A stretch of 64,000 nt of DNA from Pseudomonas fluorescens (GCF_001623525.1 NZ_CP015225.1:1488001-1552000); one strand, 5' to 3'; shown: positions 28,167-37,037, counted from the stretch's first letter. The notes: generated by a model not told the origin, from the letters alone. Numbers and translations: made by a program.

Positions 28167-29801
28167 TCAAAACGTCGCTTGCAGGTTGAAGTGCAGGCGC
28201 GATTCCTGTTTCGAGGTGTTCGGCCCTTCGAGCAGCGGATAGCCCCAATCGAGGCTGCCGGACAGCCATTTGCTCAGGCTCGCGCGGGTGCCGAGGCCGA
28301 CGCTGGCGAGGCTGTAGTCGGCTTCCTGATCGGGCAGTTCGTCGCGCAGGTACAACTGCGCGCCTTCGGCGAAGGCATAGAAACGCCACTCCTGGACGTA
28401 GCTGCCGAGGAATTTGGCGAGGGACGGTGTGCGCAGCTCCTGGGACAGCAGGTAACCGTCATCACCGGTGCGCTCGGCGGCCAGGTAGCCACGTACCGAG
28501 GTCGCGCCACCGGCAGAGAATTGTTCGTTGGAAACCAGTGGCCCGGAGGCGAGTTGGAAGGCGGCCTTGGAGGCGGTCTGCCAATCATTGGCGAAGGTGA
28601 AGGTGTAATTGCCGTCGCCCTTGAGTACGGCGAAGCTGGGGCTGGCGCGATAGCGCTTGTAGTCGAATTCTTCGTCGGAGCTGCCGTAGCCCAGCAGACT
28701 GCGGGTACCCGCCACCAGGCTCAGGCCGAGGCCCAACTGGCTGGTTTCGGTGTAGCGAAAGCCGTTGTAGGCGAAGGTGAATGGCGCGTACTTGAGCGGT
28801 GCCTTGTCGCTGGCGCCGCCGAGGTTGAGCTCCTCCTCGAAATCCTTGAAATCGACTCCGACGGAAAAGGTGTTGGCCCAGGTGCCGCTGGACGGCAGGG
28901 TGTAGATCGCCGAGACACCATAGGAATGACCTTTGCCCAACACATTGCTACCGCCCACCGTTGCCACGTTACTGTCGGATTGGTAACCCGAGAACTGCAC
29001 GCTCCAGCGTTCGCTCAGCGGCGCGGTGTAGGAGCCCGACCAGACCTTGGCATTCTCGGTGTCCTGGGGCGCGGTGAAGAAGGTCAGCGAAACGCTGTGG
29101 CCCAGTTGCCAGAGGTTGTTGTAGCCCAGGCTGGCGACGGTGCGCAGCTTCTCGGTGTCGGCGCTGTAGTCGTTGTTCACCCCCAGGCTGGCCTGCCAGG
29201 GGTCCTGGTCTTCGACTTGCAAATCCACGTCCATGGTGCCGGAGCGCTGGCCTTCGCGCACCAGCGGCATGACCTGGCGCCCCGGGGTTTTGTTAAGCAG
29301 CGCTAGTTCTGCCTGGACCTGGGCGAAATCGGGCACCTCGCCTTCCTTGAGCGCTGGCACGTCATCACGAATTTCGACGGGGGAATAATGCTTGGCCCCC
29401 ACCACCCGCACCCGGCCAATCTTGGTCTCGCTGACTTGCAGGTAGACGATGCCGTCTTCGACTTTCTGCTCTGGCAGTTCGACGAACACCGATTGATAAC
29501 CCCGGGCCTGATAGGCCTTCTGCAAGGCCTCCCGGGCACCTTCGATGTCGCTCAAGGCCTTTTGCGGGCCGAGGAACGGGTACACCGCTTCCTCGATGGC
29601 CCGGGCATCGAGCACGGTGTTGCCCCGCACGAAATACTCGTTCACGTCCACCAGGCGCGTCGGTGCCGCTTCGGCCTCCTGCCCTCCTTCTGCAGCGATT
29701 GCCGACGGCCCCCCGACCGCCAGCAGCAACCAGCCCCACAGCGCCGGCCGCGATTTGAAGAAATGCTCCACACCACCCCCTGAATTCAAAGTACGGCTCA
29801 A
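28167..29801 (-). CDS. pdtB: TpsB-type outer-membrane transporter (ShlB/FhaC/HecB family), PdtB-like
   Basis: A 544-residue protein with a signal peptide, POTRA-like periplasmic region (NEYFVRGNTVLDARAIEEAV; GYQSVFVELPEQKVEDGIVY) and a 16-strand Omp85/ShlB barrel with the conserved VRGY lid-loop motif near residue 433. TpsB proteins export one large TpsA exoprotein to the cell surface. No TpsA gene is in this window. The gene order (phdA-like, tpsB, exbB, exbD, tonB, ppi, LysR) matches the P. aeruginosa PA0690-PA0701 pdt locus as I recall it. Its start overlaps the upstream gene's stop by four bases. Confidence 0.85.
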   Translation of the reverse strand: MSRTLNSGGGVEHFFKSRPALWGWLLLAVGGPSAIAAEGGQEAEAAPTRLVDVNEYFVRGNTVLDARAIEEAVYPFLGPQKALSDIEGAREALQKAYQARGYQSVFVELPEQKVEDGIVYLQVSETKIGRVRVVGAKHYSPVEIRDDVPALKEGEVPDFAQVQAELALLNKTPGRQVMPLVREGQRSGTMDVDLQVEDQDPWQASLGVNNDYSADTEKLRTVASLGYNNLWQLGHSVSLTFFTAPQDTENAKVWSGSYTAPLSERWSVQFSGYQSDSNVATVGGSNVLGKGHSYGVSAIYTLPSSGTWANTFSVGVDFKDFEEELNLGGASDKAPLKYAPFTFAYNGFRYTETSQLGLGLSLVAGTRSLLGYGSSDEEFDYKRYRASPSFAVLKGDGNYTFTFANDWQTASKAAFQLASGPLVSNEQFSAGGATSVRGYLAAERTGDDGYLLSQELRTPSLAKFLGSYVQEWRFYAFAEGAQLYLRDELPDQEADYSLASVGLGTRASLSKWLSGSLDWGYPLLEGPNTSKQESRLHFNLQATF

Positions 29802-30409
29802 TTGCTTGCGGTCGATGTCGTGGCGTGCCGGGCCAGCCAGGTGTGCAAAAGCGCGAAGTTCAAGGAGAACTCCGGCATTTGCAGCAAGGCGCCACAGAAC
29901 ACTTCACCGATGATTTTCTGGATGAGCCGCACTGCCCGCGCGTCGCCCAGCAGTGTGGCGAGGTCTTTGCTCAGGACGTTGAAGCTCCAGACCTTCTGGT
30001 TCAGGTCCAGGCCGACGAACCAGCGAAACAGCAGGTTGTAGTTGAGTTGTTCGTAGAGTTGCTGCTCGCTGGGCACTGAATAGAGCAGTTGTAGCAAGAG
30101 GATATGCATGGCGGTTTGCGGTGCGATCAGCATCTGGGCGCCGGCATTCAGCCCCTGCAACACATCGCGATGGTCATCCAGCAGGTCGTCGATCTGCGGG
30201 CGTAGCAAAACCAGTGAATGGCCTTGCGGAATGTAGCTGGACACTTCCTTGAGCGCGACCTGCCAGTCATCCTGGGAAACAATCCAGACCCACGGCGCGC
30301 CGTAGCGATACACCGAGACCGGCTGCTTGCGCGCCGCCTCGACGATCTTCGACAGCCGCTGGTCAAGCTCCTGCATGCCCACTTTCGAATAACGTTCCAT
30401 AGTCCCCAT
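29798..30409 (-). CDS. phdA: PhdA-like protein: Phd-type N-terminus with transposase (DUF772-like) C-terminal domain
   Basis: From ATG 30409 (GGGAG box) the product is 203 residues. The first ~70 residues (ERYSKVGMQELDQRLSKIVE; VYRYGAPWVWIVSQDDW) resemble Phd/YefM antitoxins, minus the usual toxin-binding tail. Residues about 95-165 (LLLQLLYSVPSEQQLYEQ; NYNLLFRWFVGLDLNQKVW) match the N-terminal domain of IS5-type transposases, with no catalytic DDE part following. No terminal repeats or toxin gene flank it. It is the first gene of the cluster. In P. aeruginosa, PhdA (PA0691) is reported to limit phage-mediated lysis in biofilms; equivalence is inferred from position and domains. Confidence 0.75.
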   Translation of the reverse strand: MGTMERYSKVGMQELDQRLSKIVEAARKQPVSVYRYGAPWVWIVSQDDWQVALKEVSSYIPQGHSLVLLRPQIDDLLDDHRDVLQGLNAGAQMLIAPQTAMHILLLQLLYSVPSEQQLYEQLNYNLLFRWFVGLDLNQKVWSFNVLSKDLATLLGDARAVRLIQKIIGEVFCGALLQMPEFSLNFALLHTWLARHATTSTASN

Positions 30410-30856
30410 CGCCTCACTCCCGGCTTCGCGCCCCGGCTCCAAAACGACCTGAAAGGTCCCCTTGAACACGTCACACAGGCATGACGGGAATGGCGATGTG
30501 CTACCGAACTTTTGTCATGAAAGCTTCATTTTGGAGGGCAAGGAGGGGTGGGATCTTGTGGGAGTGTTCAACCAAGTGATGGGCGACACCGAACCCTGTG
30601 GCGAGGGAGCTTGCTCCCGTTGGGGCGCGACGCGGCCCCGGGACCTGCCGACGCGGTGTGTCAGGAAAATCCCTTGGGGGCCGCTGCGCAGCCCAGCGGG
30701 AGCAAGCTCCCTCGCCACGGGGCAATGAGTACCGGCCCTATCGCGACCAGGTCGCTCCCACAACAGATTCTCGGGTGTTCACGACAATGACGTCCACCGT
30801 CAATCTCCTAGTGTGGAAGCGAGCCTGCTCGCGATGAGGCCGCCAGGTTCCGCGGG
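30410..30856. other. Promoter region of the phdA/pdtB cluster with REPs
   Basis: No gene is supported in this stretch. It holds family-A REPIN copy 4 (30598-30718), single family-B REP halves near 30738-30763 and 30811-30838, and a weak Pho-box-like sequence (TTGTCAT, GAAA, GCTTCAT on the plus strand, 30512-30529). The space that holds pdtA in P. aeruginosa is empty of coding sequence. Confidence 0.6.
30598..30718. repeat. REPIN, family A (copy 4)
   Basis: It lies between the phdA-like gene and the transglutaminase gene, with a longer middle containing GCCGCTGCGCAGCCC as its inner arm. Confidence 0.92.
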
Positions 30857-31654
30857 CTATTGGTGCTGCACCTGCACCATTGAACTCACCTGCACCCGCG
30901 CCTGCATCTGTTCCGCCCCGCCCCCCCGGCGCATGCCGCGTACCGGGCAGGCGTCGAGGTAGTCCAGGCCGACTGCCAGTTTCAGGTGGCGGTCTGGAAG
31001 GGTCAGGCGGTTGGTCACGTCGAAGCTGTACCAGCCATCATCCAGCCAGGCCTCCGCCCAGGCGTGGCTCGCCAGGTGGCTTTCATCCTCGGTGCACAAA
31101 TACCCGGAAACATAGCGCGCAGGAATGCCCAGGCTGCGAGCGCAGGCCAGGAACGCGTGGGTATGGTCCTGGCAAACCCCCGTCCCACCGGCAAACGCCT
31201 CGGCGGCCGTGCTGTTGACCGCCGTCGTGCCGGGGCTGTAGGGCATCCGCGCCGCCAAACCGTTCATCAGATCGGTCAAGGCCGAACGATCACGCCGGCC
31301 GGCGCATTGCTCGACGGCGAAGGCGCTGAGGGTCTCATCCGCCTGGGTCAGGCGACTGGTGCGCAGAAAAGGCAGCGGCGACTGGTTGTCCGGTTCCATC
31401 TCGATGGACTGATGGATTTCCACCTCGCCATAAGCTGTCAGGATCAAGGCACCATGGGGCTCGTCCATGGTCATCACATGCAAGATGTTGCCATAGGGAT
31501 CAAGCTGGCTGCGGACCAGTCGCGGCAGTTCCAGGTGCCATTGCAGGATACGCTGGCGCTGAGTGTCCCGGGGCGTCAGGCGCAGGAACTGGATGCTGGT
31601 GCAGACTTCATCGGCATAGCTGTAGGTCGTGTCGTGGCGTATGGACAGTTTCAT
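30857..31654 (-). CDS. Transglutaminase-like cysteine peptidase family protein
   Basis: A 265-residue protein with an N-terminal beta domain (bacterial transglutaminase-like N-terminal) and a transglutaminase core. The catalytic triad is visible: Cys in GVCQDHTHAFLACARS, His in ASHAWAEAWL, Asp in WYSFDVTN. It is the last gene of a three-gene operon with an alpha-E protein and an ATP-grasp protein, a set found in many bacteria and suspected of making or hydrolysing an amide-linked peptide. Its ATG overlaps the alpha-E stop by four bases. Confidence 0.92.
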   Translation of the reverse strand: MKLSIRHDTTYSYADEVCTSIQFLRLTPRDTQRQRILQWHLELPRLVRSQLDPYGNILHVMTMDEPHGALILTAYGEVEIHQSIEMEPDNQSPLPFLRTSRLTQADETLSAFAVEQCAGRRDRSALTDLMNGLAARMPYSPGTTAVNSTAAEAFAGGTGVCQDHTHAFLACARSLGIPARYVSGYLCTEDESHLASHAWAEAWLDDGWYSFDVTNRLTLPDRHLKLAVGLDYLDACPVRGMRRGGGAEQMQARVQVSSMVQVQHQ

Positions 31655-32601
31655 ACGACCTCCAGGTAAGACTCATGGACGGTCTGGCCCAAGTGGCGGA
31701 TCTGCCCGATCAAGTCGGTCAACCATTGATGCAGGCCCGACGCCAGGATCTCATCGATCCCCGAATAACGCAGGCGTGCATTCAGTTCGGCGGCCAGGCG
31801 TTGCGCTGGCCGGCCGTTGTTGCCCGGCAGGCTGGCGAGAATGTGGTCCAGCTCCTCGATGCAGGCATGCAGCGAGCGCGGGACGTCAGCGCGCAGCAGC
31901 AACATCTCGGAAACCTGCTCGGCATTGGGCGCATTGCGGTAGATCTCGTTGAACGCCTCGAACGAAGACAACGCGCGCAACAAGGCACTCCACTGGTAGT
32001 AACCACGGGCCGAGTTGTCGCTGACCTCCTCCGATTCCTCGCCGAACATTTCATAGCGCGCATCCAGTAGGCGCAGGGTGTTGTCGGCCCGTTCGATAAA
32101 GGTCCCCAGGCGAATGAAGCAGTAGGCATCGTTGCGCATGATGGTGCCCGACGTCGCGCCACGAAACAGGTGCGAACGCTCCTTGACCCACTCGCAGAAA
32201 TGGCTGATGCCGTAGCGCCCCAGGCCGTTGCTGGCGATGTTGCGCATCTCCAGCCAAGTGGCGTTGATGTTTTCCCACATGTCGGCGGTGATGCGCCCGC
32301 GCACGGCATGGGCATTGGTCCGCGCAGCTCGCAGGCAGCTGTAGATACTGCCGGGGTTGGTTTCGTCCAAGGCGAAGAAATGCAGCATGCGCTCGGTGTT
32401 GAGCGCGTCATAACGGGCGTTGTAGTCGTCCAGCGTACCGGCCGCCAGCAGCGACATCGCCAGTTCCGCATGGCCATCGCTGCGCCCGGCCTGGGGCATC
32501 AGCGACAGCGAATAGCTGACTTCAAGCATGCGCGCCAGGTTCTCGGCGCGCTCCAGGTAGCGGGACATCCAATAGAGGTCCGAAGCAGTTCTTGAAAGCA
32601 T
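31651..32601 (-). CDS. Alpha-E domain-containing protein
   Basis: A 316-residue, almost fully helical protein starting MLSRTASDLYWMSRYLERAE, the alpha-E hallmark. The Glu/Arg-rich helix pairs (SRYLERAENLARMLEV; FIERADNTLRLLDARYE) are conserved in the family, and its members always occur beside an ATP-grasp and a transglutaminase gene. Its exact chemistry is unknown. It starts 3 bp after the ATP-grasp stop. Confidence 0.93.
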   Translation of the reverse strand: MLSRTASDLYWMSRYLERAENLARMLEVSYSLSLMPQAGRSDGHAELAMSLLAAGTLDDYNARYDALNTERMLHFFALDETNPGSIYSCLRAARTNAHAVRGRITADMWENINATWLEMRNIASNGLGRYGISHFCEWVKERSHLFRGATSGTIMRNDAYCFIRLGTFIERADNTLRLLDARYEMFGEESEEVSDNSARGYYQWSALLRALSSFEAFNEIYRNAPNAEQVSEMLLLRADVPRSLHACIEELDHILASLPGNNGRPAQRLAAELNARLRYSGIDEILASGLHQWLTDLIGQIRHLGQTVHESYLEVV

Positions 32602-32604
32602 GTC

Positions 32605-34020
32605 TTAGTCCTCCACTACCCAAGTGTCTTTGGTGCCACCGCCCTGGGACGAGTTCACCACCAGCGAGCCTTCGCGCAGCGCCACGCGGGTCAGCCCGCC
32701 AGGCACCAGGCGCGTTTCCTTGCCCGACAGCACGAACGGACGCAGGTCGATGTGGCGCGGTGCGATGCCGCTCTCGACAAAGGTTGGACACGTGGACAGA
32801 CTCAAGGTGGGCTGGGCGATGTAGGCTTCAGGCCGAGCCTTGAGGCGCGCGCGGAAATCTTCGATCTCCGCCGCGCTGGCGGCCGGCCCGACCAGCATGC
32901 CGTAGCCGCCGGAGCCCTGGGTTTCCTTGACTACCAGATCCGGCAGGTTGGCCAGCACATGGGACAGGTCCTGGGGCTTGCGACACTGCCAGGTGGGCAC
33001 ATTCTTCAGGATCGGTTCTTCGGTGAGGTAGAAGCGGATCATTTCGTCGACGTAGGGGTAGATCGACTTGTCGTCGGCCACGCCGGTGCCGACCGCGTTC
33101 GCCAGCACCACATTGCCCGCGCGGTACACGGCGATCAGCCCGGGCACGCCCAACATCGAATCGGGGTTGAACGACAGCGGGTCGAGGTAGGCATCGTCAA
33201 GGCGACGATAAATCACGTCCACCTGTCGTGGGCCGGCGGTGGTGCGCATGTACACGTGGTCGTCACGCACGAACAGGTCAGCGCCCTCCACCAGTTCCAC
33301 GCCCATTTCACGGGCCAGGAACGCGTGCTCGAAATAGGCACTGTTGAAGCGCCCCGGGGTCAGCACCACGGCGGTGGGGTTCTCGAGGGGGCTTGAGCTC
33401 TTGAGGGTGTCGAGCAGCAGGTTCGGGTAATGATCGATGGGGGCCACGCGCTGGGCGGCGAAGAGCTCGGGGAACAGGCGCATCATCATCTTGCGGTCTT
33501 CGAGCATGTAGCTCACGCCGCTGGGGGTACGCAGGTTGTCCTCCAGCACGTAGTAGCTGCCGTCACCGTCGCGAACCAGGTCGACACCGGCGATATGGGC
33601 GTAGATGCCCCGGTGCAGGTTCAGTCCCTGCATCGCGATCTGGTAGCCCTCGTTGGCGAGCACCTGCTCGGGCGGGATGATGCCCTCCTTGAGGATGTGC
33701 TGCCCATGGTAGATGTCGGCCAGGAACATGTTCAGGGCCTGGACCCGCTGAATGCAGCCACGCTCGACCATCTGCCATTCGCTGGCCTTGATGCTGCGGG
33801 GAATGATATCGAAGGGGATCAGGCGCTCGGTGCCCTGCTCGTCCCCATAGAGGGTGAAGGTGATACCGGCTCGATGGAACAGCAGGTCGGCTTCGCGGCG
33901 GCGTTGTTCAAGCAGTTCAAGCGGGGTGTCCGCCAGCCAGCGCGAGAAGGCTTGGTAATGCGGGCGGCAGTCACCCTTTGCGTCGTACATTTCATTAAAA
34001 AAAGCGTGGGGCATAGCCAA
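32605..34020 (-). CDS. Circularly permuted ATP-grasp type 2 protein
   Basis: A 471-residue protein beginning FFNEMYDAKGDCRPHYQAF, with the family signatures SYMLEDRKMMMRLFPELF, PGRFNSAYFEHAFLAREMGV, VVKETQGSGGYGMLVG and QPTLSLSTCPTF. It is a carboxylate-amine ligase of the DUF404/DUF407 type and probably makes a peptide-like bond. It is the first gene of the operon; the upstream region is long and noncoding, and its promoter was not located. Confidence 0.92.
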   Translation of the reverse strand: MAMPHAFFNEMYDAKGDCRPHYQAFSRWLADTPLELLEQRRREADLLFHRAGITFTLYGDEQGTERLIPFDIIPRSIKASEWQMVERGCIQRVQALNMFLADIYHGQHILKEGIIPPEQVLANEGYQIAMQGLNLHRGIYAHIAGVDLVRDGDGSYYVLEDNLRTPSGVSYMLEDRKMMMRLFPELFAAQRVAPIDHYPNLLLDTLKSSSPLENPTAVVLTPGRFNSAYFEHAFLAREMGVELVEGADLFVRDDHVYMRTTAGPRQVDVIYRRLDDAYLDPLSFNPDSMLGVPGLIAVYRAGNVVLANAVGTGVADDKSIYPYVDEMIRFYLTEEPILKNVPTWQCRKPQDLSHVLANLPDLVVKETQGSGGYGMLVGPAASAAEIEDFRARLKARPEAYIAQPTLSLSTCPTFVESGIAPRHIDLRPFVLSGKETRLVPGGLTRVALREGSLVVNSSQGGGTKDTWVVED

Positions 34021-34512
34021 CTCCCAGCCGCGTTCTACACGGCATTTCTTATCACTTCGTCATTCCAATGGTCTGGCCTTGCTTTGTTTTAATGAACCCT
34101 GTTTCTCCGTGATACCTCGATAGCAGTGGTCTCTGATCTGGCCTTTGCGTCTGGATGACGTGCGCCCCCTGATTAAATCTGCGTGGTCACTCCTGTACTG
34201 AATCCAACGGTTCGGTGGTTTCGCTGTTGAGGTCTAGCAAAGGCTGTGCCTAAGCGCGATGCCTCAAGACTGCGCTAGAAAAACCATCGCAAAGTTGTTT
34301 AAAAGCGAAATTTGTTTTCATTTATACGACAAAACACCGTAAGAAGGCTGAAACGTTTATTTCAGCCTTCTCCAGCGAACCCTGGAACGGGTCGAATAGG
34401 TGCAAAAAGGCAGGTGCCAGGGATTCAATGCCCTGAAAGGGGGAAATTTTTACTCACAGCTGATGCCAAACGCTTGGTTCCTGCGGGGAGCGCCTTCTAG
34501 ATCATGCTTGGA

Positions 34513-34678
34513 TGTTGTTTTTGGGGGCTCAGAATTTGTATGCGCCACAAATCCCTTGTGGCGAGGGAGCTTGCTCCCGCCGGCGTGCGAAGCAGGTCCC
34601 GGCGGTTCTTCAGGGCGACCGTATCAGCCGGTTTTGCGACTGCTGCGCAGCCGAGCGGGAGCAAGCTCCCTCGCCACG
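34513..34678 (+). repeat. Left copy of ~165-bp inverted duplication (REPIN plus flank)
   Basis: This segment is repeated in inverted orientation at 39080-39248 with only about half a dozen differences. It includes the unique-looking flank GCTCAGAATTTGTATGCGCC plus REPIN copy 5 (34558-34677), so the similarity extends well beyond the REP cores. Confidence 0.88.
34558..34677. repeat. REPIN, family A (copy 5)
   Basis: The core element inside the left copy of the inverted duplication. Its middle contains ATCAGCCGGTTTTGCGACTG, also found inverted in copy 6. Confidence 0.92.
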
Positions 34679-34827
34679 GGCAAGCTCACCGGTCCAGGCC
34701 AGCAAGGCTGCCAGCAGGAAAAAACTGCCGCAAGCCGACTCTACCTTCTGCTCCCCAGTGGAGCAGATTCGGTAGCAATGACTGGAAGACGTCCGCAAGT
34801 CATCCGGGCACTCTTATTGAGATGTCC

Positions 34828-36948
34828 TCAGAAGGTCACGCTGGCACTCAAACGGGCGGTACGCGGCTCGCCGACATTAACCTGCAACTGGCTGCCAGTG
34901 GACGAGGGGTAGTACTGCTTGTCGAACAGGTTGTCGACGTTCAATTGAAGCGACGTCTTGTGCCCGAACATTGGAGCGTCCCAGCGCAGGAAGGCGTCGG
35001 CGACGGTGTAGCTGCTCAGCCAGAAATCGTTGGCGTTGTTGGCGGCGCGTTCGCCGACGTAACGAGCGCCGGCCCCCGCATGCCAGGCACCGAATTCGGC
35101 GGGTACGTTCAGGTGGTGGGACAGGTAGAGGCTGGCGGTGTGTTTAGGCGCGTCGGAGAGACGATGACCCTCGTCGTCCGGATCGTCCAATATTTCTGTG
35201 TGGGTGTAGGCGTAAGTGCCGATCAAGTCCCAACGCTCGGCCAGGCGGCCGGTGATGTCGAGCTCCAGGCCTTGGGAGCCGACTTTGCCGGCGGCTTCGG
35301 AGACTTCATCAACGGTGGTCACGACGTTCTTCTTGACGATGTCGAACAGGGCAAGATTGATATTCAGCCCCGGCAGCGGATCGTACTTGGCGCCGACCTC
35401 ATAGCTGCGCCCTTCCTCCGGTTTGAAGGTACGACTGTCCTTGTCGACGACGTCGTTGGGCTTGAATGACCGGCTGTAGTTACCGTACAGCGACAGGGCG
35501 TCGGTAACTTTGTAGACCAGCCCGAGGAACGGAACAAACGCATCGCCATTGTCGTCGCGAACCGGCGGTGCCGGGACCAGTCCCTGCGTGGTGTATTGAT
35601 CGTAATGTTGGTAGCGGCCACCCACGACCAGAATCCAACGATCATCAAGGTGCCAGTTGTCCTTCAGGTACACCGAGCTGGAAGTCAGTTGGTTGCTCAA
35701 GTTGCTTTGGGTCGGGTTTATTACGCTGGGTTCTGCCAGGCTACCATATACCGGAGCGGTAATATCGATGCGCCCTTGTGTCGTCCCACGGTAGGTCTTG
35801 CCACGGTATTGATCGGACACCTGGTTATCAACGCCAACCAGCAGGTCATGACGCTGGCCAAACAATTGCTGCTTACCCATGAAATCCCAGCTCGCGTAGC
35901 GGGTTTCATCATCGTAATGAGCGCCGTTGGCCCTTCGGCTCAACATATTTCCGGTCAGGGTGCCAGGCTGCGCAATCGAAAGACTGTACCGATCATTGTT
36001 CCAGCCATAGGTGACCCGCGTCTTCCACGCCTCGCTCAGTTCATACTCAAACCGCGCGGTGGCCGTTTCACGAATTCCCACGCTCTTGGCCCATGGCTCG
36101 TCGAGGCGCTTGTCGTAGTCGATGTCCGCCGGATGCCCGTTGCGGAACACCGTCCCACGATCGAATGGATTGGAATATTCGTTGTACTCATAGCTGAGAT
36201 TCAACGAAGCCCGCTCCCCCGTCCAAGCCAGGGACGGCGCGACCAGCGTGCTCTCGTTGACCCCGTAGTTGCGCCAGTAATCCTCGTGACCACGCTCGGC
36301 AATCAAGCGATAGGCCAGGCCGGTGTCTCCCAATGGCCCGGTCGTGTCCAAGGCCATGGTGCCGCCGCCTTCGCTGTAGGCCGAGCCGCTCAGCGTGGTG
36401 CTTTGCGTGTATTCCGGTTTCTTGCTGATGACGTTGACCAGGCCGCCGGGCTCCAGCGCGCCGTACAACATCGAGGCCGGGCCCTTGAGCACTTCGACGC
36501 GGTCGGTGGTGGCGCTGAAGTTGTGGCCCAGGTTCGAACGCACGCCGTCGCGCAGGATCGAGCCGTCGTCGTTGGTGCCGAACCCGCGCTTGACCAGCGA
36601 ATCCCTCGAGCCGCCCAGGGTGTTGCCCTGGCTGACGCCGCTGACGAACTTCATTGCATCGGCCAGCGAGCGCACCTGATAGTCGGCCAGGGTCTGCTGG
36701 GTCACCACGTTGATCGATTGCGCTTCTTCCTTGATCGGTACATCGCTCTTGCTCGCCGTGCTGGCTTGCGACGTCGTATAGCCCTCGTCCTGAGTGACGC
36801 GACTGCCCTGGATGTCCGTGGCCGGGAGTTCGAGAGCGTCCTGCGCCCACAATGGGCTCGCTATGAAACAGCAGGACAGCGTTGGTAACACACACTTGAT
36901 AAAGACGTTGCGATTAGCGAGGGGGGTGGAACGTTTCAAGACGCGCAC
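34828..36948 (-). CDS. TonB-dependent siderophore receptor
   Basis: A 706-residue protein with a signal peptide (CFIASPLWAQDA), a plug domain (SINVVTQQTLADYQVRSLAD; VEVLKGPASMLYGALEPGGL; VNVISKKP) and a 22-strand barrel ending ARLSASVTF. There is no N-terminal signalling domain, so it is not of the FecA/FpvA surface-signalling class. The plug sequence follows the ferric hydroxamate/xenosiderophore receptor style. A Fur-box-like site lies 34 bp upstream, consistent with iron repression. No siderophore synthesis or sigma/anti-sigma genes are adjacent, so import of a foreign siderophore is likely. Confidence 0.92.
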   Translation of the reverse strand: MRVLKRSTPLANRNVFIKCVLPTLSCCFIASPLWAQDALELPATDIQGSRVTQDEGYTTSQASTASKSDVPIKEEAQSINVVTQQTLADYQVRSLADAMKFVSGVSQGNTLGGSRDSLVKRGFGTNDDGSILRDGVRSNLGHNFSATTDRVEVLKGPASMLYGALEPGGLVNVISKKPEYTQSTTLSGSAYSEGGGTMALDTTGPLGDTGLAYRLIAERGHEDYWRNYGVNESTLVAPSLAWTGERASLNLSYEYNEYSNPFDRGTVFRNGHPADIDYDKRLDEPWAKSVGIRETATARFEYELSEAWKTRVTYGWNNDRYSLSIAQPGTLTGNMLSRRANGAHYDDETRYASWDFMGKQQLFGQRHDLLVGVDNQVSDQYRGKTYRGTTQGRIDITAPVYGSLAEPSVINPTQSNLSNQLTSSSVYLKDNWHLDDRWILVVGGRYQHYDQYTTQGLVPAPPVRDDNGDAFVPFLGLVYKVTDALSLYGNYSRSFKPNDVVDKDSRTFKPEEGRSYEVGAKYDPLPGLNINLALFDIVKKNVVTTVDEVSEAAGKVGSQGLELDITGRLAERWDLIGTYAYTHTEILDDPDDEGHRLSDAPKHTASLYLSHHLNVPAEFGAWHAGAGARYVGERAANNANDFWLSSYTVADAFLRWDAPMFGHKTSLQLNVDNLFDKQYYPSSTGSQLQVNVGEPRTARLSASVTF

Positions 36949-36981
36949 TCATTGAAGGGACGTTAATGAGAGCAAATATAC

Positions 36982-36999
36982 TTTGAGAATCATTCCCAG
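36982..36999 (-). promoter_or_regulatory. Fur box of the siderophore receptor gene
   Basis: TTTGAGAATCATTCCCAG resembles the Pseudomonas Fur consensus core (GAGAATCATT). It lies 34-51 bp upstream of the receptor ATG, in an A/T-rich segment suited to a promoter. Confidence 0.7.
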
Positions 37000-37037
37000 T
37001 AAATCTTTTGTATCAAATGATGATTGCCGCAAACCCT

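Larger units (their letters stand above)
34021..34827. other. Noncoding region between ATP-grasp operon and TonB receptor
   Basis: No convincing gene was found; the 62-codon frame at 34312-34500 starts with TTG and lacks a ribosome site. The stretch contains a perfect 10-bp hairpin (34344-34369, AAGGCTGAAA/TTTCAGCCTT) with no T tract, and the left copy of an inverted duplication holding a family-A REPIN. A promoter for the ATP-grasp operon must lie near 34021-34300 but was not identified. Confidence 0.55.

Noticed and set aside
29798..30409. Reading the PhdA-like gene as a truncated insertion sequence
   Set aside because: No terminal inverted repeats, no target duplication and no catalytic part were seen, and the 4-base overlap with tpsB indicates a functional operon gene.
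34312..34500. 62-codon frame in the noncoding gap
   Set aside because: It begins with TTG, has no ribosome site or recognisable domain, and overlaps a hairpin.
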